Part shown: positions 32,637 to 42,032 of the stretch, piece by piece
How the letters are laid out: each line of letters opens with the position of its first letter
How positions within the stretch are numbered: position 1 is the stretch's first letter
Origin: Hymenobacter radiodurans
GTDB lineage: Bacteria; Bacteroidota; Bacteroidia; Cytophagales; Hymenobacteraceae
Length of the DNA stretch: 64,000 bases
Direction: 5' to 3'
Assembly: GCF_004355185.1 (NCBI RefSeq)
Contig: NZ_CP037922.1
Span: 2,108,001 to 2,172,000 of the forward strand
The notes under the pieces: model-generated
The model's input: the letters and a program-made list of their open reading frames with translations, nothing else
Databases searched by the model: none
Told to the model about the DNA's origin: nothing
Program-made: the position numbers and the translations under genes

Positions 32637-32933
32637 ATGAAAAACGAAGAAAAAGCCCCCCCAGCCCTCACCGCCGCCGACGTAGACCGCATTATCGAAA
32701 TGGGTTGGGAAGACCGCACCCCTTTTGAAGCTATTGAAGCGCAGTTTGGCTTAGCGGAGAAAGATGTCATCGCCCTAATGCGCAAAACGATGAAGCTCTC
32801 ATCATTCAAAATGTGGCGCAAGCGCATGGCGGGCCGCAGCACTAAGCATCTGGCGCTTCGGGCCGATGGAATGGATGGCTTCAAGAGCAACCAGCAACGC
32901 GCTATCTCGATGAATAAGATTAGTAAGCGGTAG
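32637..32933 (+). CDS. TIGR03643/DUF2805 family protein
   Basis: 98 residues with the features of this small conserved family: VDRIIEMGWEDRTPFEAIEA, FGLAEKDVIALMRKTMKLSS, FKMWRKRMAGRSTKH, then a basic C-terminus. The helix-turn-helix-like spacing of GLAEKDVIALMRK suggests nucleic-acid binding, but the function is unknown. A C7 form of the GC6 motif (32656-32662) encodes APPA near the N-terminus. It has its own terminator upstream and is followed 55 bases later by the SRPBCC gene. Confidence 0.8.
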   Translation: MKNEEKAPPALTAADVDRIIEMGWEDRTPFEAIEAQFGLAEKDVIALMRKTMKLSSFKMWRKRMAGRSTKHLALRADGMDGFKSNQQRAISMNKISKR

Positions 32934-32988
32934 TTGGCTGCCTGCCGTTATTACATATTTAGTATCGTAAATGCTATAAATCGCAGTA

Positions 32989-33480
32989 ATGCCTAAGATT
33001 GAGATTATTACTCCAATCAACGCTCCCCAACAAGTTTGTTTTCAATTGGCACTCAGCGTTGATTTACATACTATTTCCACTCGCCAAACGAAGGAAGAAA
33101 TTGTTGCAGGAGTACAAACAGGCATCCTGAAACTTGAAGATACTGTTACATTTCGAGCGCGCCACTTCGGCATTTGGCAAACATTGAGTAGCAAAATCAC
33201 CGAATTTGAAGCTCCATTTTATTTTTGCGACGTCATGCAAAAAGGAGCCTTTAAATCAATGCGTCATGAACATTATTTCCAGTCCAAGGGTAACTCAACT
33301 ATTATGCGTGATGTCTTCACATTTGAGTCACCTTTAGGCTATCTAGGCAAATTGGTTGATATGCTGGTACTGAGACAATATTTGCAAAAGTTTTTGCAAG
33401 AACGATGTAGTGTGGTGAAGCACTATGCCGAGAGCGGAGCTTGGCGAGATATTCTGTCTATTCCGACTTCCATACTTTAA
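32989..33480 (+). CDS. SRPBCC-family protein
   Basis: 163 residues with the START/SRPBCC helix-grip outline: IEIITPINAPQQVCFQLALSVDLH at the start, LEDTVTFRARHFGIWQTLSSKI in the middle, FYFCDVMQKGAFKSMRHEHYF, then IMRDVFTFESPLGYLGKLVDM and a long C-terminal helix (LRQYLQKFLQERCSVVKHYA). Homologues in Bacteroidota are often labelled cell-division inhibitor SulA-like or cyclase, on weak grounds. The fold binds hydrophobic ligands. It is clearly more AT-rich than flanking genes. A terminator follows at 33501. Confidence 0.75.
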   Translation: MPKIEIITPINAPQQVCFQLALSVDLHTISTRQTKEEIVAGVQTGILKLEDTVTFRARHFGIWQTLSSKITEFEAPFYFCDVMQKGAFKSMRHEHYFQSKGNSTIMRDVFTFESPLGYLGKLVDMLVLRQYLQKFLQERCSVVKHYAESGAWRDILSIPTSIL

Positions 33481-33500
33481 ATCAAGGAAATTTAGAAAAT

Positions 33501-33538
33501 AGAAAAAGCCGCCCCAAACCGGGCGGCTTTTTCTATTT
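33501..33538. terminator. Bidirectional terminator
   Basis: AGAAAAAGCCGCCC-CAAACC-GGGCGGCTTTTTCT, perfect stem after the SRPBCC gene, with T run on both strands. Confidence 0.85.
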
Positions 33539-33599
33539 TTGACAACTCGACCTATCCGCACCACTTTCCCAGCCAGCTTCGGCGGGCGCTATTCTTCGC

Positions 33600-34394
33600 A
33601 TGCAGCAGTACCTCGACCTCGTTCGTCATATCCTTGACCACGGCACTACCAAAACCGACCGCACCGGCACCGGCACGCTCTCGGTATTTGGCTATCAAAT
33701 GCGGTTCGATTTGGCCCAAGGCTTCCCGCTCGTTACCACCAAAAAAGTCCACCTCAAGAGCATCATTCACGAGCTGCTGTGGTTTCTGCGCGGCGATACC
33801 AGCAATAAGTCGCTGGAGGAAGTAGGCGTGAGCATCTGGCGGGAGTGGGCCGATGCCGACGGCAACCTGGGGCCTATTTATGGCAAGCAATGGCGCAGCT
33901 GGACCGCTCCCGACGGCCAGAGCATCGACCAGATAGCTGAAATGGTGCGCCTGCTGCGCACGCAGCCTGACTCGCGCCGCATGGTGGTATCGGCCTGGAA
34001 CGTGGCCGACCTGCCGCTGATGCGCCTGACGCCCTGCCACGCGCTGTTTCAGTTTTACGTAGCCGATGGCAAGCTTTCCTGCCAGCTCTACCAGCGCTCC
34101 GCCGACGTGTTTCTGGGCGTGCCCTTCAATATTGCTTCCTACGCCATGCTCACGCTGATGATGGCCCAGGTAACCGGTCTGCAGCCCGGTGAATTTATCT
34201 GGACCGGCGGCGACACGCATCTGTACTCTAATCACTTGGAGCAGGCGCATTTGCAACTTACGCGGGCTCCGCGCCCGCTGCCGCAGCTTCGGCTGAACCC
34301 AGAGGTGACCGATATATTCGGCTTTCAGTATGAGGATTTTACCCTCGAAAATTACGAGCCGCACCCAGCCATCAAGGCGCCTGTAGCCGTATAG
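33600..34394 (+). CDS. thyA: Thymidylate synthase
   Basis: Makes dTMP from dUMP using methylene-tetrahydrofolate. 264 residues, the E. coli length. [52 protein letters not shown], and [13 protein letters not shown] with the catalytic Cys146; [10 protein letters not shown] binds dUMP phosphate and [22 protein letters not shown] and [10 protein letters not shown] complete the active site. The start at 33600 gives [15 protein letters not shown], as in the family. No dihydrofolate reductase gene is adjacent, unlike in many bacteria. It lies after a terminator and so is transcribed from its own promoter. Confidence 0.97.
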   Translation: MQQYLDLVRHILDHGTTKTDRTGTGTLSVFGYQMRFDLAQGFPLVTTKKVHLKSIIHELLWFLRGDTSNKSLEEVGVSIWREWADADGNLGPIYGKQWRSWTAPDGQSIDQIAEMVRLLRTQPDSRRMVVSAWNVADLPLMRLTPCHALFQFYVADGKLSCQLYQRSADVFLGVPFNIASYAMLTLMMAQVTGLQPGEFIWTGGDTHLYSNHLEQAHLQLTRAPRPLPQLRLNPEVTDIFGFQYEDFTLENYEPHPAIKAPVAV

Positions 34395-34657
34395 TTGAGC
34401 GGTCGGGCGTTTGGCTGATTACTGGTTGTAAAAGTCACTTGGGCAGTACGCCACGAAGCAGCCCGCGGATAGATGTTGTGTTTGTAAGCGTAGCCTAGTT
34501 TATGGGGTGTTTTGCAACCATTTACTTGCCGACTCGCCTCAAACAGGAGATTACCTGACGTTTAGCAACGGGAATTTATTTGCCGGGGCCGACGTAGCAT
34601 AGCAAGCCAAAACAAATTTGCCCCCCGGCATCCGTTAACTCACAAGTAGGTAGTACT

Positions 34658-35250
34658 ATGAAGCCTAGCGCCGCAACTCCCGCAAGCCTGAAGCACCAAG
34701 GATTATTGCTGCTCATTGGGTGCTTGCTGCTGGCCCTGATGGCGGCACCCGCTGCCCGTGCGCAGGGCAGCTACAACCGCTGGAACGCCCAGCCTCCCGC
34801 TGCTATCGAGCGCATACAAAAGAAGGAAAGAGCACCCAAGCCGCAGCCCCCGCGGTGGTGCCAGATACTACGGAGCAGCCCCGGGTGGCCCAATCTAAGC
34901 TGCTGAAACGCGGCCTGGGCAGCCGTATGCGCCAGGGGCAGTCGTTGCCCGAAGACAGCATCTCGATGGTGTTCTTCTCCCAAAATAGCCGCTACCCATC
35001 CGCCGCAGTCCAGGCGCGGGCCGAAGCCAAGGTAGTTATCCGGCTGCAAGTAGCGCCAAATGGGCGGGTGAGCCGGACTTCTGTAGTCACCCTCACGCCG
35101 GCACCCAATCCGTACCGCGACGGGCCAGTGCCAGCGCCCGCTCTGCAAGCGCTAGCTGAAGAGGCGCAGCGCGTGTTTCGAATGTTGCGTTTTGAGCCCG
35201 GTCCCCAAACCTCTGAGGAGGATTTGAGCGCAAACTTCTCTATTCAATAA
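34658..35250 (+). CDS. TonB-like energy transducer, secreted (frameshifted)
   Basis: Signal or anchor segment (LLLLIGCLLLALMAAPAARAQ) followed by a Lys/Pro-rich linker and a C-terminal domain (SLPEDSISMVFFSQNSRYPSAAVQARAEAKVVIRLQVAPNGRVSRT; segment begins RMRQGQ). The latter has the TonB C-terminal outline: PxxAxxxxxxGxVxxxxxVxxxGxVxxxxV. The first frame stops at 34906, but one more base in the C5 run at 34847-34851 gives PPAVVPDTTEQPR and continues to the stop at 35250, about 197 residues. TonB-like proteins of this secreted type are many in Bacteroidota; the partner is unknown. A GC6 motif copy (34621-34626) lies 30 bases upstream. Confidence 0.6.
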
Positions 35251-35409
35251 GAGTTAGATGGTGAGTTTACTCTATTGCATTTAATACGCTAAAACCAGCA
35301 ATATAAGGCTTAATAAACTAGGTAGGCATTATTCAATATAATTATTTTTATAACGACAAAATTGTTTAAAGCGTAAATCCGAACCGTTTCGTTTTTCGTA
35401 GCTGCCCGC

Positions 35410-35631
35410 GTGATACTTCGCGACTACTTTTCAATTTACGTTACCGAATCCGAGCAAACGGTGCTCACGCGCCAGCACCGTGCATGGGTAGCACTGTATG
35501 CGCTGCACGCCGGGCAAGGTCCCCGCGCGAGCGTACTGCGCGCAAATGAGGTAACCGAGGCCGATTTGCTGGAATTTGAAGACAGCTGGCGCAAGCTCCG
35601 CCGCCGCAATCCTGCTCAGCTGAATAAATAG
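35410..35631 (+). CDS. Small hypothetical protein
   Basis: 73 residues, GTG start (ILRDYFSIYVTESEQTVL). It has an N-terminal beta-like segment, then a helical EADLLEFEDSWRKLRRRN end. No signal peptide, membrane segment or recognised family. The upstream 160 bases are AT-rich and hold no gene. It ends 16 bases inside the 3' end of the convergent PabC-like gene, so it may be real but short. Confidence 0.4.
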   Translation: MILRDYFSIYVTESEQTVLTRQHRAWVALYALHAGQGPRASVLRANEVTEADLLEFEDSWRKLRRRNPAQLNK

Positions 35632-36451
35632 TCGGCTTCCCAACGCTGAAGCTGGGTGTATAACGCAGACGGCTCGGTGGAGAATGTAGTGTCGCCTATT
35701 TGAGTAATTGGGCGTATTGTCGCGACGTTGGCGGTAAATACACAAGTGGCATCCAGCAACTCTTCGGGTAAATATAGCCCTTCAGAAATGGCTAACCCAT
35801 GCGCCTGCGCGGTGCGCAGAAGATGAGCCCGGCGCACTCCGGCCACGCAGCCAGTGCGTAGCGCCGGCGTATAAAGGCAATCATTCTTAATCCAGAAGAT
35901 AGCGGCTGCTCCGGCTTCGGCAACGTAGCCGGCATTATCTAGTAGCAGTATTTCGTCGAGGCCACGGTCAGCTCGTTCGCGGGCGGCCAACACGTAAGTA
36001 AGGGTATGGGGGCCTTTGCAGAAGCTCAGCGGCGAGATATGGGTGCGCACCTGCTGGCTAACATCGGCGCGGGCGCCGGTAGTCGGGGCCGGCTCATAGG
36101 CCGTAGCGGTAAGCAGGTAGTCGACGGATGATGTAGCCGGTGTGTATAAGCCGGCGCCCGCCCGCCACATCTGCAGACGCAGGCGAGCCACTGTCAATCC
36201 TTGGGCAGCGGTTAATTGCTTAAAAATGCCCCCAAGCCCTGCAGCGTGCGTAATTCATTCGGTAAGGTCAGGTGTAGTGCCGCTGCTGCGGCCTGCATCC
36301 GGGCTATGTGAAAGGGCAGGAGACGTACACCGCCATCGGTCCAGATCAGCGTTTCAAAAAAGCCGTCGTTGTAAAATAAGCCCCGATTGGGCAAGGGAAA
36401 GGAGAACGTGCTTTCCTCAAGCAGCTGGCCGTTGTAGATGAGGTAGGACAC
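35616..36451 (-). CDS. pabC: Aminotransferase class IV, 4-amino-4-deoxychorismate lyase-like (frameshifted)
   Basis: PLP fold-type IV enzyme. The N-terminal frame gives YLIYNGQLLEESTFSFPLPN, RGLFYNDGFFETLIW and VRLLPFHIARMQAAAAAL; the other gives LQMWRAGAGLYTP, FCKGPHTLTYVLAARE (probable PLP Lys), DEILLLDNAGYVAEAGAAAIFW and RTGCVAGVRR. They join as LQGLGGIFKQLTAAQGLTVARL if one base is added to the C5 run at 36229-36233, restoring an AAAAATGCCCCCC motif copy. Length then is 278, usual for PabC, which makes p-aminobenzoate for folate, or the related D-amino acid or branched-chain aminotransferases. Its place near thyA is consistent with folate metabolism. Stop overlaps the gene at 35410. Confidence 0.8.
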
Positions 36452-36513
36452 AGTAAGCGATAAACGAAAATGTGGTTGCCGAGGAGCCGGGTGGTACCAC
36501 CAAGCTCCGGTTA

Positions 36514-37635
36514 TTATACCAGCGAAAAGCGCTTGCCGGGCAGGGCCTTCACCACGCCCCGAAACTCCAGCCCCAGCAATAAGCTGGCTGCCTGATTAAC
36601 GGGCAACTGTGCTTTCCAGCTTAAATTATCCAATAATTCTTCCTGCGAAGCCAACACCTGAATTAATTGAAACTCTTCCGGGGAAAAATCATCCGAGTCG
36701 TAGGCCGCTAGGGGGCGTTTTTTGCCGGTTTGGTGCAGGGCTGCATCCCAATTTAGCACTTCCTCCAAATCGCGAGGCTCGGCGTACATCGCGGCTTTAT
36801 TGCTTTTAATCAGATGATTGCAACCTTCGGAAGTATCGGTGCCTAGGTTACCGGGTACGGCCAGCACGTCGCGATTATAGCTGAGCGCAATTTCGGCCGT
36901 GATAAGGGCGCCACCTTTGCGGGCCGCTTCCACGACTACGGTACCATCAGACAGACCTGCAATGATGCGGTTGCGGGCCGGGAAATTGTAGCGGTCGGGT
37001 GGGGTGCCGAAGGGAAACTCAGTGAGTAGGCCGCCCTGGGTAAGCATTTTCTCGGCCGTTTTACGGTGCGCGGCGGGGTAAATAATATCCAAGCCCGTAG
37101 CCATTACGCCAATGGTTTCCAGTCCTTCTTGCAAAGCGGCACGATGAGCTGTAATGTCGATCCCATACGCTAGGCCGCTTACAACGAGCGGGTTGTGCGT
37201 TACTAAACCCTGCACAATGCGCTCCGTTTGCTCGCGGCCGTAATCCGTGGCTTTGCGGGTGCCCACTAAGGCCACAGTCTTGGGATGATTGAGGTCGGCG
37301 GTGCCTTGGTAGTAGAGCAGGGCCGGCGCGTCCGGAATTTGCTTGAGGCGGGTGGGGTAGCGTTTGCTAGTATAAAACAGCAACTGCACGCCATCTTTTT
37401 CGGCCCGTCGCAGGGACGTTTCGGCTTGCTGTAAGGCTTTGGCCCGCTCCCCGCCGGTTAGGGTAGCCACCGTCGTGTTACCCACGCCCGGAATCTTACG
37501 GAGCTTGCCGGGGGGCAAATGCAGGACGTTTTTGGCCGAGCCGCCGTAGCTCATCAGCTGGCGGGTGAGCTGGGGGCCAATACCAGGGAAAAGGGTAAGC
37601 GCAACTTCGTAGAGTAACGTATCGTCGGCGGACAT
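36514..37635 (-). CDS. dprA: DNA-processing protein DprA
   Basis: 373 residues. N-terminal helix-hairpin-helix part (LLYEVALTLFPGIGPQLTRQLM; KIPGVGNTTVATL), then the Rossmann-like DprA/Smf core: TVALVGTRKATDYGREQTER, NPLVVSGLAYGIDITAHRAAL, TIGVMATGLDIIYPAAHR, LLTEFPFG, FPARNRIIAGLSDGTVVVEA, SGALITAEIAL-like (KGGALITAEIALSYNRDV), and a C-terminal winged helix (QVLASQEELLDNLSWK). DprA loads RecA on incoming single-stranded DNA during natural transformation. Its presence bears on the uptake-sequence idea in the findings, though dprA is widespread. A GGGGGGCAAAT motif copy (37510-37515) is in its N-terminal part. Confidence 0.93.
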   Translation of the reverse strand: MSADDTLLYEVALTLFPGIGPQLTRQLMSYGGSAKNVLHLPPGKLRKIPGVGNTTVATLTGGERAKALQQAETSLRRAEKDGVQLLFYTSKRYPTRLKQIPDAPALLYYQGTADLNHPKTVALVGTRKATDYGREQTERIVQGLVTHNPLVVSGLAYGIDITAHRAALQEGLETIGVMATGLDIIYPAAHRKTAEKMLTQGGLLTEFPFGTPPDRYNFPARNRIIAGLSDGTVVVEAARKGGALITAEIALSYNRDVLAVPGNLGTDTSEGCNHLIKSNKAAMYAEPRDLEEVLNWDAALHQTGKKRPLAAYDSDDFSPEEFQLIQVLASQEELLDNLSWKAQLPVNQAASLLLGLEFRGVVKALPGKRFSLV

Positions 37636-37740
37636 GAAATAGAAAGCGGAGTAACAGGGGATAGAAAGCTAGGCTTTCCGGCCAGTCAAATAGTACGCCA
37701 CGACTAAAACCGATTCACCATTTCCTTATTCCACAAGGTG

Positions 37741-37833
37741 GTCATGCAGAGCGGGAGCGAAGCATCTCGCGTGTTTGGTTGAGTTACTACTCTTACTAAA
37801 CACGCGAGATGCTTCGCTCCCGCTCTGCATGAC
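37741..37833. repeat. 93-base hairpin repeat, copy 2
   Basis: GTCATGCAGAGCGGGAGCGA at the left pairs almost perfectly with TCGCTCCCGCTCTGCATGAC at the right, and CATCTCGCGTGTTT with the inner arm AAACACGCGAGATG. It lies between dprA and the merR-type gene. Same length as copy 1. Confidence 0.88.
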
Positions 37834-37859
37834 GTTTTAGTTGGATAGTTATTAAAGCA

Positions 37860-38216
37860 TTACTGCGCCTTGCTGATAGCATCCAGCTCTTTCTTCATGG
37901 TTACCATGAATTTACGCACTTTTTCCAGGCTCTGAATCACATCGATTTTCTCCTTGAGCTGGGGGCCTTTTTGCTTCATCAAATCCCGTGCGCCGGGGAT
38001 GGTGTAGCCGCGTTCCTTCACCAAGTGATAGATGGTGCGGAAGATATCTATGTCCTGGGGCGTGTAGAGGCGGTTGCCTTTTTTGCTTTTGCGGGGGCGC
38101 AATTCTTCAAATTCGGTTTCCCAGAAGCGAATAAGCGAGGGCGCTACGTTGAACTGCGCGGCTACCTCGCCGATGGTGAAGTACTGCTTTTCAATGTCCC
38201 GTTCTTTGTAAGGCAT
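37860..38216 (-). CDS. MerR-family transcriptional regulator
   Basis: 118 residues. YFTIGEVAAQFNVAPSLIRFWETEFEEL is the MerR winged helix (helix-turn-helix plus wing), followed by RPRKSKKGNRLYTPQDIDIFRTIYHLV and RGYTIPGARDLM. The C-terminal part (KIDVIQSLEKVRKFMVTMKKEL) is a short coiled coil for dimer formation and has no effector-binding domain or Cys ligands. This short form is common and conserved in Bacteroidota; target unknown. It is divergent from alaS with about 260 bases between. Confidence 0.9.
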   Translation of the reverse strand: MPYKERDIEKQYFTIGEVAAQFNVAPSLIRFWETEFEELRPRKSKKGNRLYTPQDIDIFRTIYHLVKERGYTIPGARDLMKQKGPQLKEKIDVIQSLEKVRKFMVTMKKELDAISKAQ

Positions 38217-38476
38217 AATGGGGCGCGATGTAGCGCGAATTTTCGGTTCGCGTATCGTTGAACGATGAGTTGCGGGGGCTTTTTTGCAACGACTGCGACG
38301 AAACGCGAACGGAAAGTTCGTGCTACTATCAAAGTCGGCTAACTTTGTCGGAAGCTAATCTCGTCTTAAAAGCGAAAAGTAGCCAAAATCCTGGCCGCTG
38401 CCAACTTTCCGGCGGCGCGGCCAGCTTCGTTCCACGATTTCAACGATGCCCTGAGCTTCCGCTTGGGCTACCTGCC

Positions 38477-41182
38477 ATGTCACTTCCTTCGGCCCACCAC
38501 GTCCGCCAGCAATTCCTCGATTTTTTCGCTTCCAAAGGTCACCACATCGTGCCCTCAGCGCCTATTGTGGTAAAAGACGACCCGACGCTGCTGTTTATCA
38601 ACTCGGGCATGGCCCCGTTCAAGGATTATTTCCTGGGCAACAAGCCCGCCCCCTTCAAGCGCATCGCCGATACGCAGAAGTGTCTGCGCGTATCAGGCAA
38701 GCACAACGACCTAGAGGAAGTAGGTTACGACACCTATCACCACACCATGTTTGAGATGCTCGGCAACTGGTCGTTTGGCGATTATTTCAAGAAAGACGCC
38801 ATTGCCTGGGCCTGGGAGCTGCTCACGGAAGTATATAAGCTGCCCAAAGACCGCCTCTACGTCACCTACTTTGAAGGTGACCAGGGCGACGGCCTCGGCG
38901 CCGATACTGAGACTCAGGAGCTGTGGCGGCAGTACGTAGCTGAGGAGCGTATTATGCCCGGCAATAAGAAGGACAACTTTTGGGAAATGGGCGACACCGG
39001 CCCATGTGGTCCGTGCACCGAAATCCACATTGACTTACGCGACGAGGCCGAAGTAGCCCAGAAATCGGGTCGGGGGCTGGTGAACAATGACCATCCGCAG
39101 GTGGTGGAAATCTGGAACAATGTGTTCATGGAATTCCAGCGCCTGGCCGATAAGAGTTTAGTGAAGCTGCCGGCTCAACACGTCGATACGGGCATGGGCT
39201 TCGAGCGCCTGATGATGGCCGTGTCGGGCGTAAAGTCAAACTACGACACCGACGTTTTTCAGCCGCTGATTCAGTTTATTGCCTCCGAAGTGGGCTTGGA
39301 ATACCACGGCACGGCCCCGGCCACCGTCAACGACCAGCCCACTACCGAAAACGAGAAAACGGATATTGCCATCCGCGTCATTGCCGACCACATCCGCACC
39401 ATCAGCTTCACTATTGCTGATGGGCAGCTGCCGAGCAACGTGAAAGCTGGCTACGTGATTCGCCGTATTCTGCGTCGGGCCGTGCGCTATGCTTTCTCCT
39501 CGCTGAATCAGAAGCAGCCTTTCCTCTATAAGCTGGTGCCCGTGCTGGCCGACCAGATGCGCGGTATTTTTCCCGAGCTAAAGCAGCAGCAGCAGTTCGT
39601 GCAGCGCGTAATTGAGGAGGAAGAAATTGCCTTCCTGAAAACGCTGGAAAACGGCCTGCGCCGCCTGGATGCCTTGGAAGCAACTGCCAAAGCCAACGGC
39701 AACCGCATTGATGGCGCTACGGCGTTTGAGTTGTCGGATACGTTCGGTTTTCCGCTGGACCTTACCGCACTTATTGCCCGCGAGAAGGGCCTGACGGTGG
39801 ATGAGGAAGGCTTTAAGAAGGAACTGGAAGCCCAGAAAAGCCGCTCGCGCAATGCACAGGAGGCCGAGCAGAGCGACTGGACCATCGTAACCGAATCGGA
39901 GGAGCAGCCGGCCTTTGTGGGCTACGACCTGCAGGAAGCGCCGGCCCGCATTCTGCGCTACCGCCGCACCGACCGCAAGGGCAAAACCGAGTATCAGGTG
40001 GTGCTGGACCAAACGCCGTTCTACGCCGAGTCTGGGGGGCAAATTGGCGACACGGGCTACCTGGAGTCGGATTTGTCGAAGGTGCGGGTGATTGACACGA
40101 AAAAGGAGAATGACCTCATCGTGCATACCGTCCTGGATTTGCCCGAAGATCTGGAGGCCAGCTTCATCAGCCGCATCGACCACGCCCGCCGCGACCAGAT
40201 TCGGCGCAACCACACGGCCACGCACTTGCTACAAGCTGCTTTGCGCGAAGTGGTTGGCAGCCACGTTGCGCAGAAGGGCTCATTGGTAAACGAGAAGCTT
40301 CTGCGCTTCGACTTCAGCCACTTCACCAAAGTAACCGACGACCAACTGCGCCAGGTAGAAACGCTGGTGAATGAGCGCATCCGTCAGCAAATCCCGCTGG
40401 ATGAGCGCCGCAACGTGCCGATTGCCGAAGCCAAAGAGCTGGGCGCTACGGCTTTGTTTGGGGAGAAGTACGGCGACTTTGTGCGGGTTATCACCTTCGA
40501 CAAAGACTTCTCCGTAGAGCTTTGCGGCGGCACCCACGTGCGCACCACCGGCGACATTGGCTTCTTCAAAATCACCTCTGAATCGGCGGTTGGGGCCGGT
40601 GTGCGCCGCATCGAAGCCGTAACGGCTGAGGCTGCCGAGGCTTACGTGAACCAGCAATTCGACTTGCTCCAGCAGGTGCGCGAGGCGCTGGGCAACCCCC
40701 AGCATCTGCTGACTAGCATTGAGAAGCAAACCGAAGAAATTGCCGGCCTGCGCAAGCAGATCGAGCAATTTGCGCAGCAAAGCCTCAACCAGCAGAAGGA
40801 CCAGCTTGCCGCACAAGTAAAGCCGTTGAACGGCGTAAACTTCCTAGCTGCCCAAGTGCAGGTCAATTCGGCCGACGGATTAAAGACGTTGGCGTTCAAC
40901 CTACGCCAAGCTGTGCCCAACCTTGTGCTGGTGCTCGGTGCTGAAATCGACGGTAAGCCACAACTGGCCGTGATGCTGGCCGATGAGTTGGTTGCGGGGG
41001 GCAAATTGAACGCCTCCACACTGGTGCGCGAGCTAGCCAAGGAAATTCAGGGCGGCGGCGGCGGTCAGCCGTTCTTTGCCACGGCGGGGGGCAAAAATGC
41101 GGCTGGGCTAAGTGCGGCTATTAGGAAGGCGGAGGAGCTTATTGCTAATAACAAGGATATTATGCCAGATATGATTTTTTAG
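38477..41182 (+). CDS. alaS: Alanyl-tRNA synthetase
   Basis: Class II aminoacyl-tRNA synthetase, 901 residues from the ATG at 38477 (MSLPSAHHVRQQFLDFFASKGH), the normal opening. Catalytic domain: IVPSAPIVVKDDPTLLFINSG, GMAPFKDYFLGNK, FEMLGNWSFGDYF, FWEMGDTGPCGPCTEIH, VWNNVFMEF-like. Editing domain: SGGQIGDTG, NHTATHLLQAALR (HxxxH zinc ligands), CGGTHVRTTGDIG. C-terminal DHHA1 domain: GGGGGQPFFATAGGKN. Three motif copies lie in Gly-Gly codons (40034, 40996, 41086). The frame is open 73 codons further upstream, but that part is not conserved. Followed 30 bases later by a TonB/MORN gene. Confidence 0.97.
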   Translation: MSLPSAHHVRQQFLDFFASKGHHIVPSAPIVVKDDPTLLFINSGMAPFKDYFLGNKPAPFKRIADTQKCLRVSGKHNDLEEVGYDTYHHTMFEMLGNWSFGDYFKKDAIAWAWELLTEVYKLPKDRLYVTYFEGDQGDGLGADTETQELWRQYVAEERIMPGNKKDNFWEMGDTGPCGPCTEIHIDLRDEAEVAQKSGRGLVNNDHPQVVEIWNNVFMEFQRLADKSLVKLPAQHVDTGMGFERLMMAVSGVKSNYDTDVFQPLIQFIASEVGLEYHGTAPATVNDQPTTENEKTDIAIRVIADHIRTISFTIADGQLPSNVKAGYVIRRILRRAVRYAFSSLNQKQPFLYKLVPVLADQMRGIFPELKQQQQFVQRVIEEEEIAFLKTLENGLRRLDALEATAKANGNRIDGATAFELSDTFGFPLDLTALIAREKGLTVDEEGFKKELEAQKSRSRNAQEAEQSDWTIVTESEEQPAFVGYDLQEAPARILRYRRTDRKGKTEYQVVLDQTPFYAESGGQIGDTGYLESDLSKVRVIDTKKENDLIVHTVLDLPEDLEASFISRIDHARRDQIRRNHTATHLLQAALREVVGSHVAQKGSLVNEKLLRFDFSHFTKVTDDQLRQVETLVNERIRQQIPLDERRNVPIAEAKELGATALFGEKYGDFVRVITFDKDFSVELCGGTHVRTTGDIGFFKITSESAVGAGVRRIEAVTAEAAEAYVNQQFDLLQQVREALGNPQHLLTSIEKQTEEIAGLRKQIEQFAQQSLNQQKDQLAAQVKPLNGVNFLAAQVQVNSADGLKTLAFNLRQAVPNLVLVLGAEIDGKPQLAVMLADELVAGGKLNASTLVRELAKEIQGGGGGQPFFATAGGKNAAGLSAAIRKAEELIANNKDIMPDMIF

Positions 41183-41212
41183 AGCAGTACATCCTTATAG
41201 CCCCTATAAATA

Positions 41213-41995
41213 ATGTTAACTGAAAGCATAGTGAAATCAATACTTTTGGCTATTACCCTAATGACTTTCGGTTCATTGCATGCACAGCAAATTCCAAGTA
41301 AAAAAGTAGAATACTTCACTAAAAACTGGAAAAAAGTAGACACGATAGCTGAAGCTGCATATTGGACAGAAACCGTTTACCAAGATAGTATTCAGGCTAC
41401 TGCTCGAACTTTCTACGTTAGCGGGAAACCTAAATCATTTGTCGAGTATGAAAATGCTCGGCGTAGAATTATGAATGGCGTTAGTGAAACTTGGTATGAA
41501 AACGGGCAGCTTCAAGTGCGTGAACATTGGCTACACGGTGACAGGCAGGGTGAACTACTCACCTATTATGCGGATGGCATACTAAAACGACGGGAGCAAT
41601 TCTCTGATGGGAAAAGCGCCGGTGGAGAATGTTTCGATGCGCAAGGTAAACTTGTTCCATTCTTCGATTACGAAATTATGCCTACTTATCCGGGAGGTTC
41701 AGAAGCCTTGAGGCAATTTATTGCCTTGAATATACAGTACCCAACAAAGGCTTTGCGGCAGGCCATAAAAGGTCAAGTGCAGATCGGATTTAGTGTTGAT
41801 TCTACTGGACAGATGCAGAATATAAGAATAGTAAAAAGTGTACATCCATTAGTAGATGCAGAAGCTCTACGAGTGATGCATTATACGGCACGCTGGACAC
41901 CAGCTCAACAAGATGGGCGACCCGTTGAGGTTAGTTTTATAGTGCCTATTAACTTTAATATCGGCGAGACAAAACTCTTTAAGTCTAAAAAATAA
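41213..41995 (+). CDS. Energy transducer TonB protein with MORN-type repeats
   Basis: 260 residues. Signal peptide (ILLAITLMTFGSLHAQ), a middle part of MORN-like repeats (TRTFYVSGKPKSFVEYEN, NGVSETWYENGQLQVREHW, GDRQGELLTYYADGILKRREQF), and a C-terminal TonB domain (FEIMPTYPGGSEALRQFIALNI-like; YPTKALRQAIKGQVQIGFSVDSTGQ; NIRIVKSVHPLVDAEALRV; WTPAQQDGRPV). Such proteins are common in Bacteroidota; whether they energise receptors is unknown. The gene is AT-rich next to alaS and gatB, which suggests transfer. It lies tightly between them (30 and 37 bases), so may ride on their transcript. Confidence 0.8.
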   Translation: MLTESIVKSILLAITLMTFGSLHAQQIPSKKVEYFTKNWKKVDTIAEAAYWTETVYQDSIQATARTFYVSGKPKSFVEYENARRRIMNGVSETWYENGQLQVREHWLHGDRQGELLTYYADGILKRREQFSDGKSAGGECFDAQGKLVPFFDYEIMPTYPGGSEALRQFIALNIQYPTKALRQAIKGQVQIGFSVDSTGQMQNIRIVKSVHPLVDAEALRVMHYTARWTPAQQDGRPVEVSFIVPINFNIGETKLFKSKK

Positions 41996-42032
41996 GCATT
42001 ACGCTTATGACCCTAGCCTAAATCTGCGATTC

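Noticed and set aside
38258..38476. In-frame extension of alaS by 73 codons upstream of the chosen start
   Set aside because: The extension is Cys/Ser-rich, unlike any synthetase N-terminus, and contains normal intergenic sequence; the conserved protein starts at 38477.
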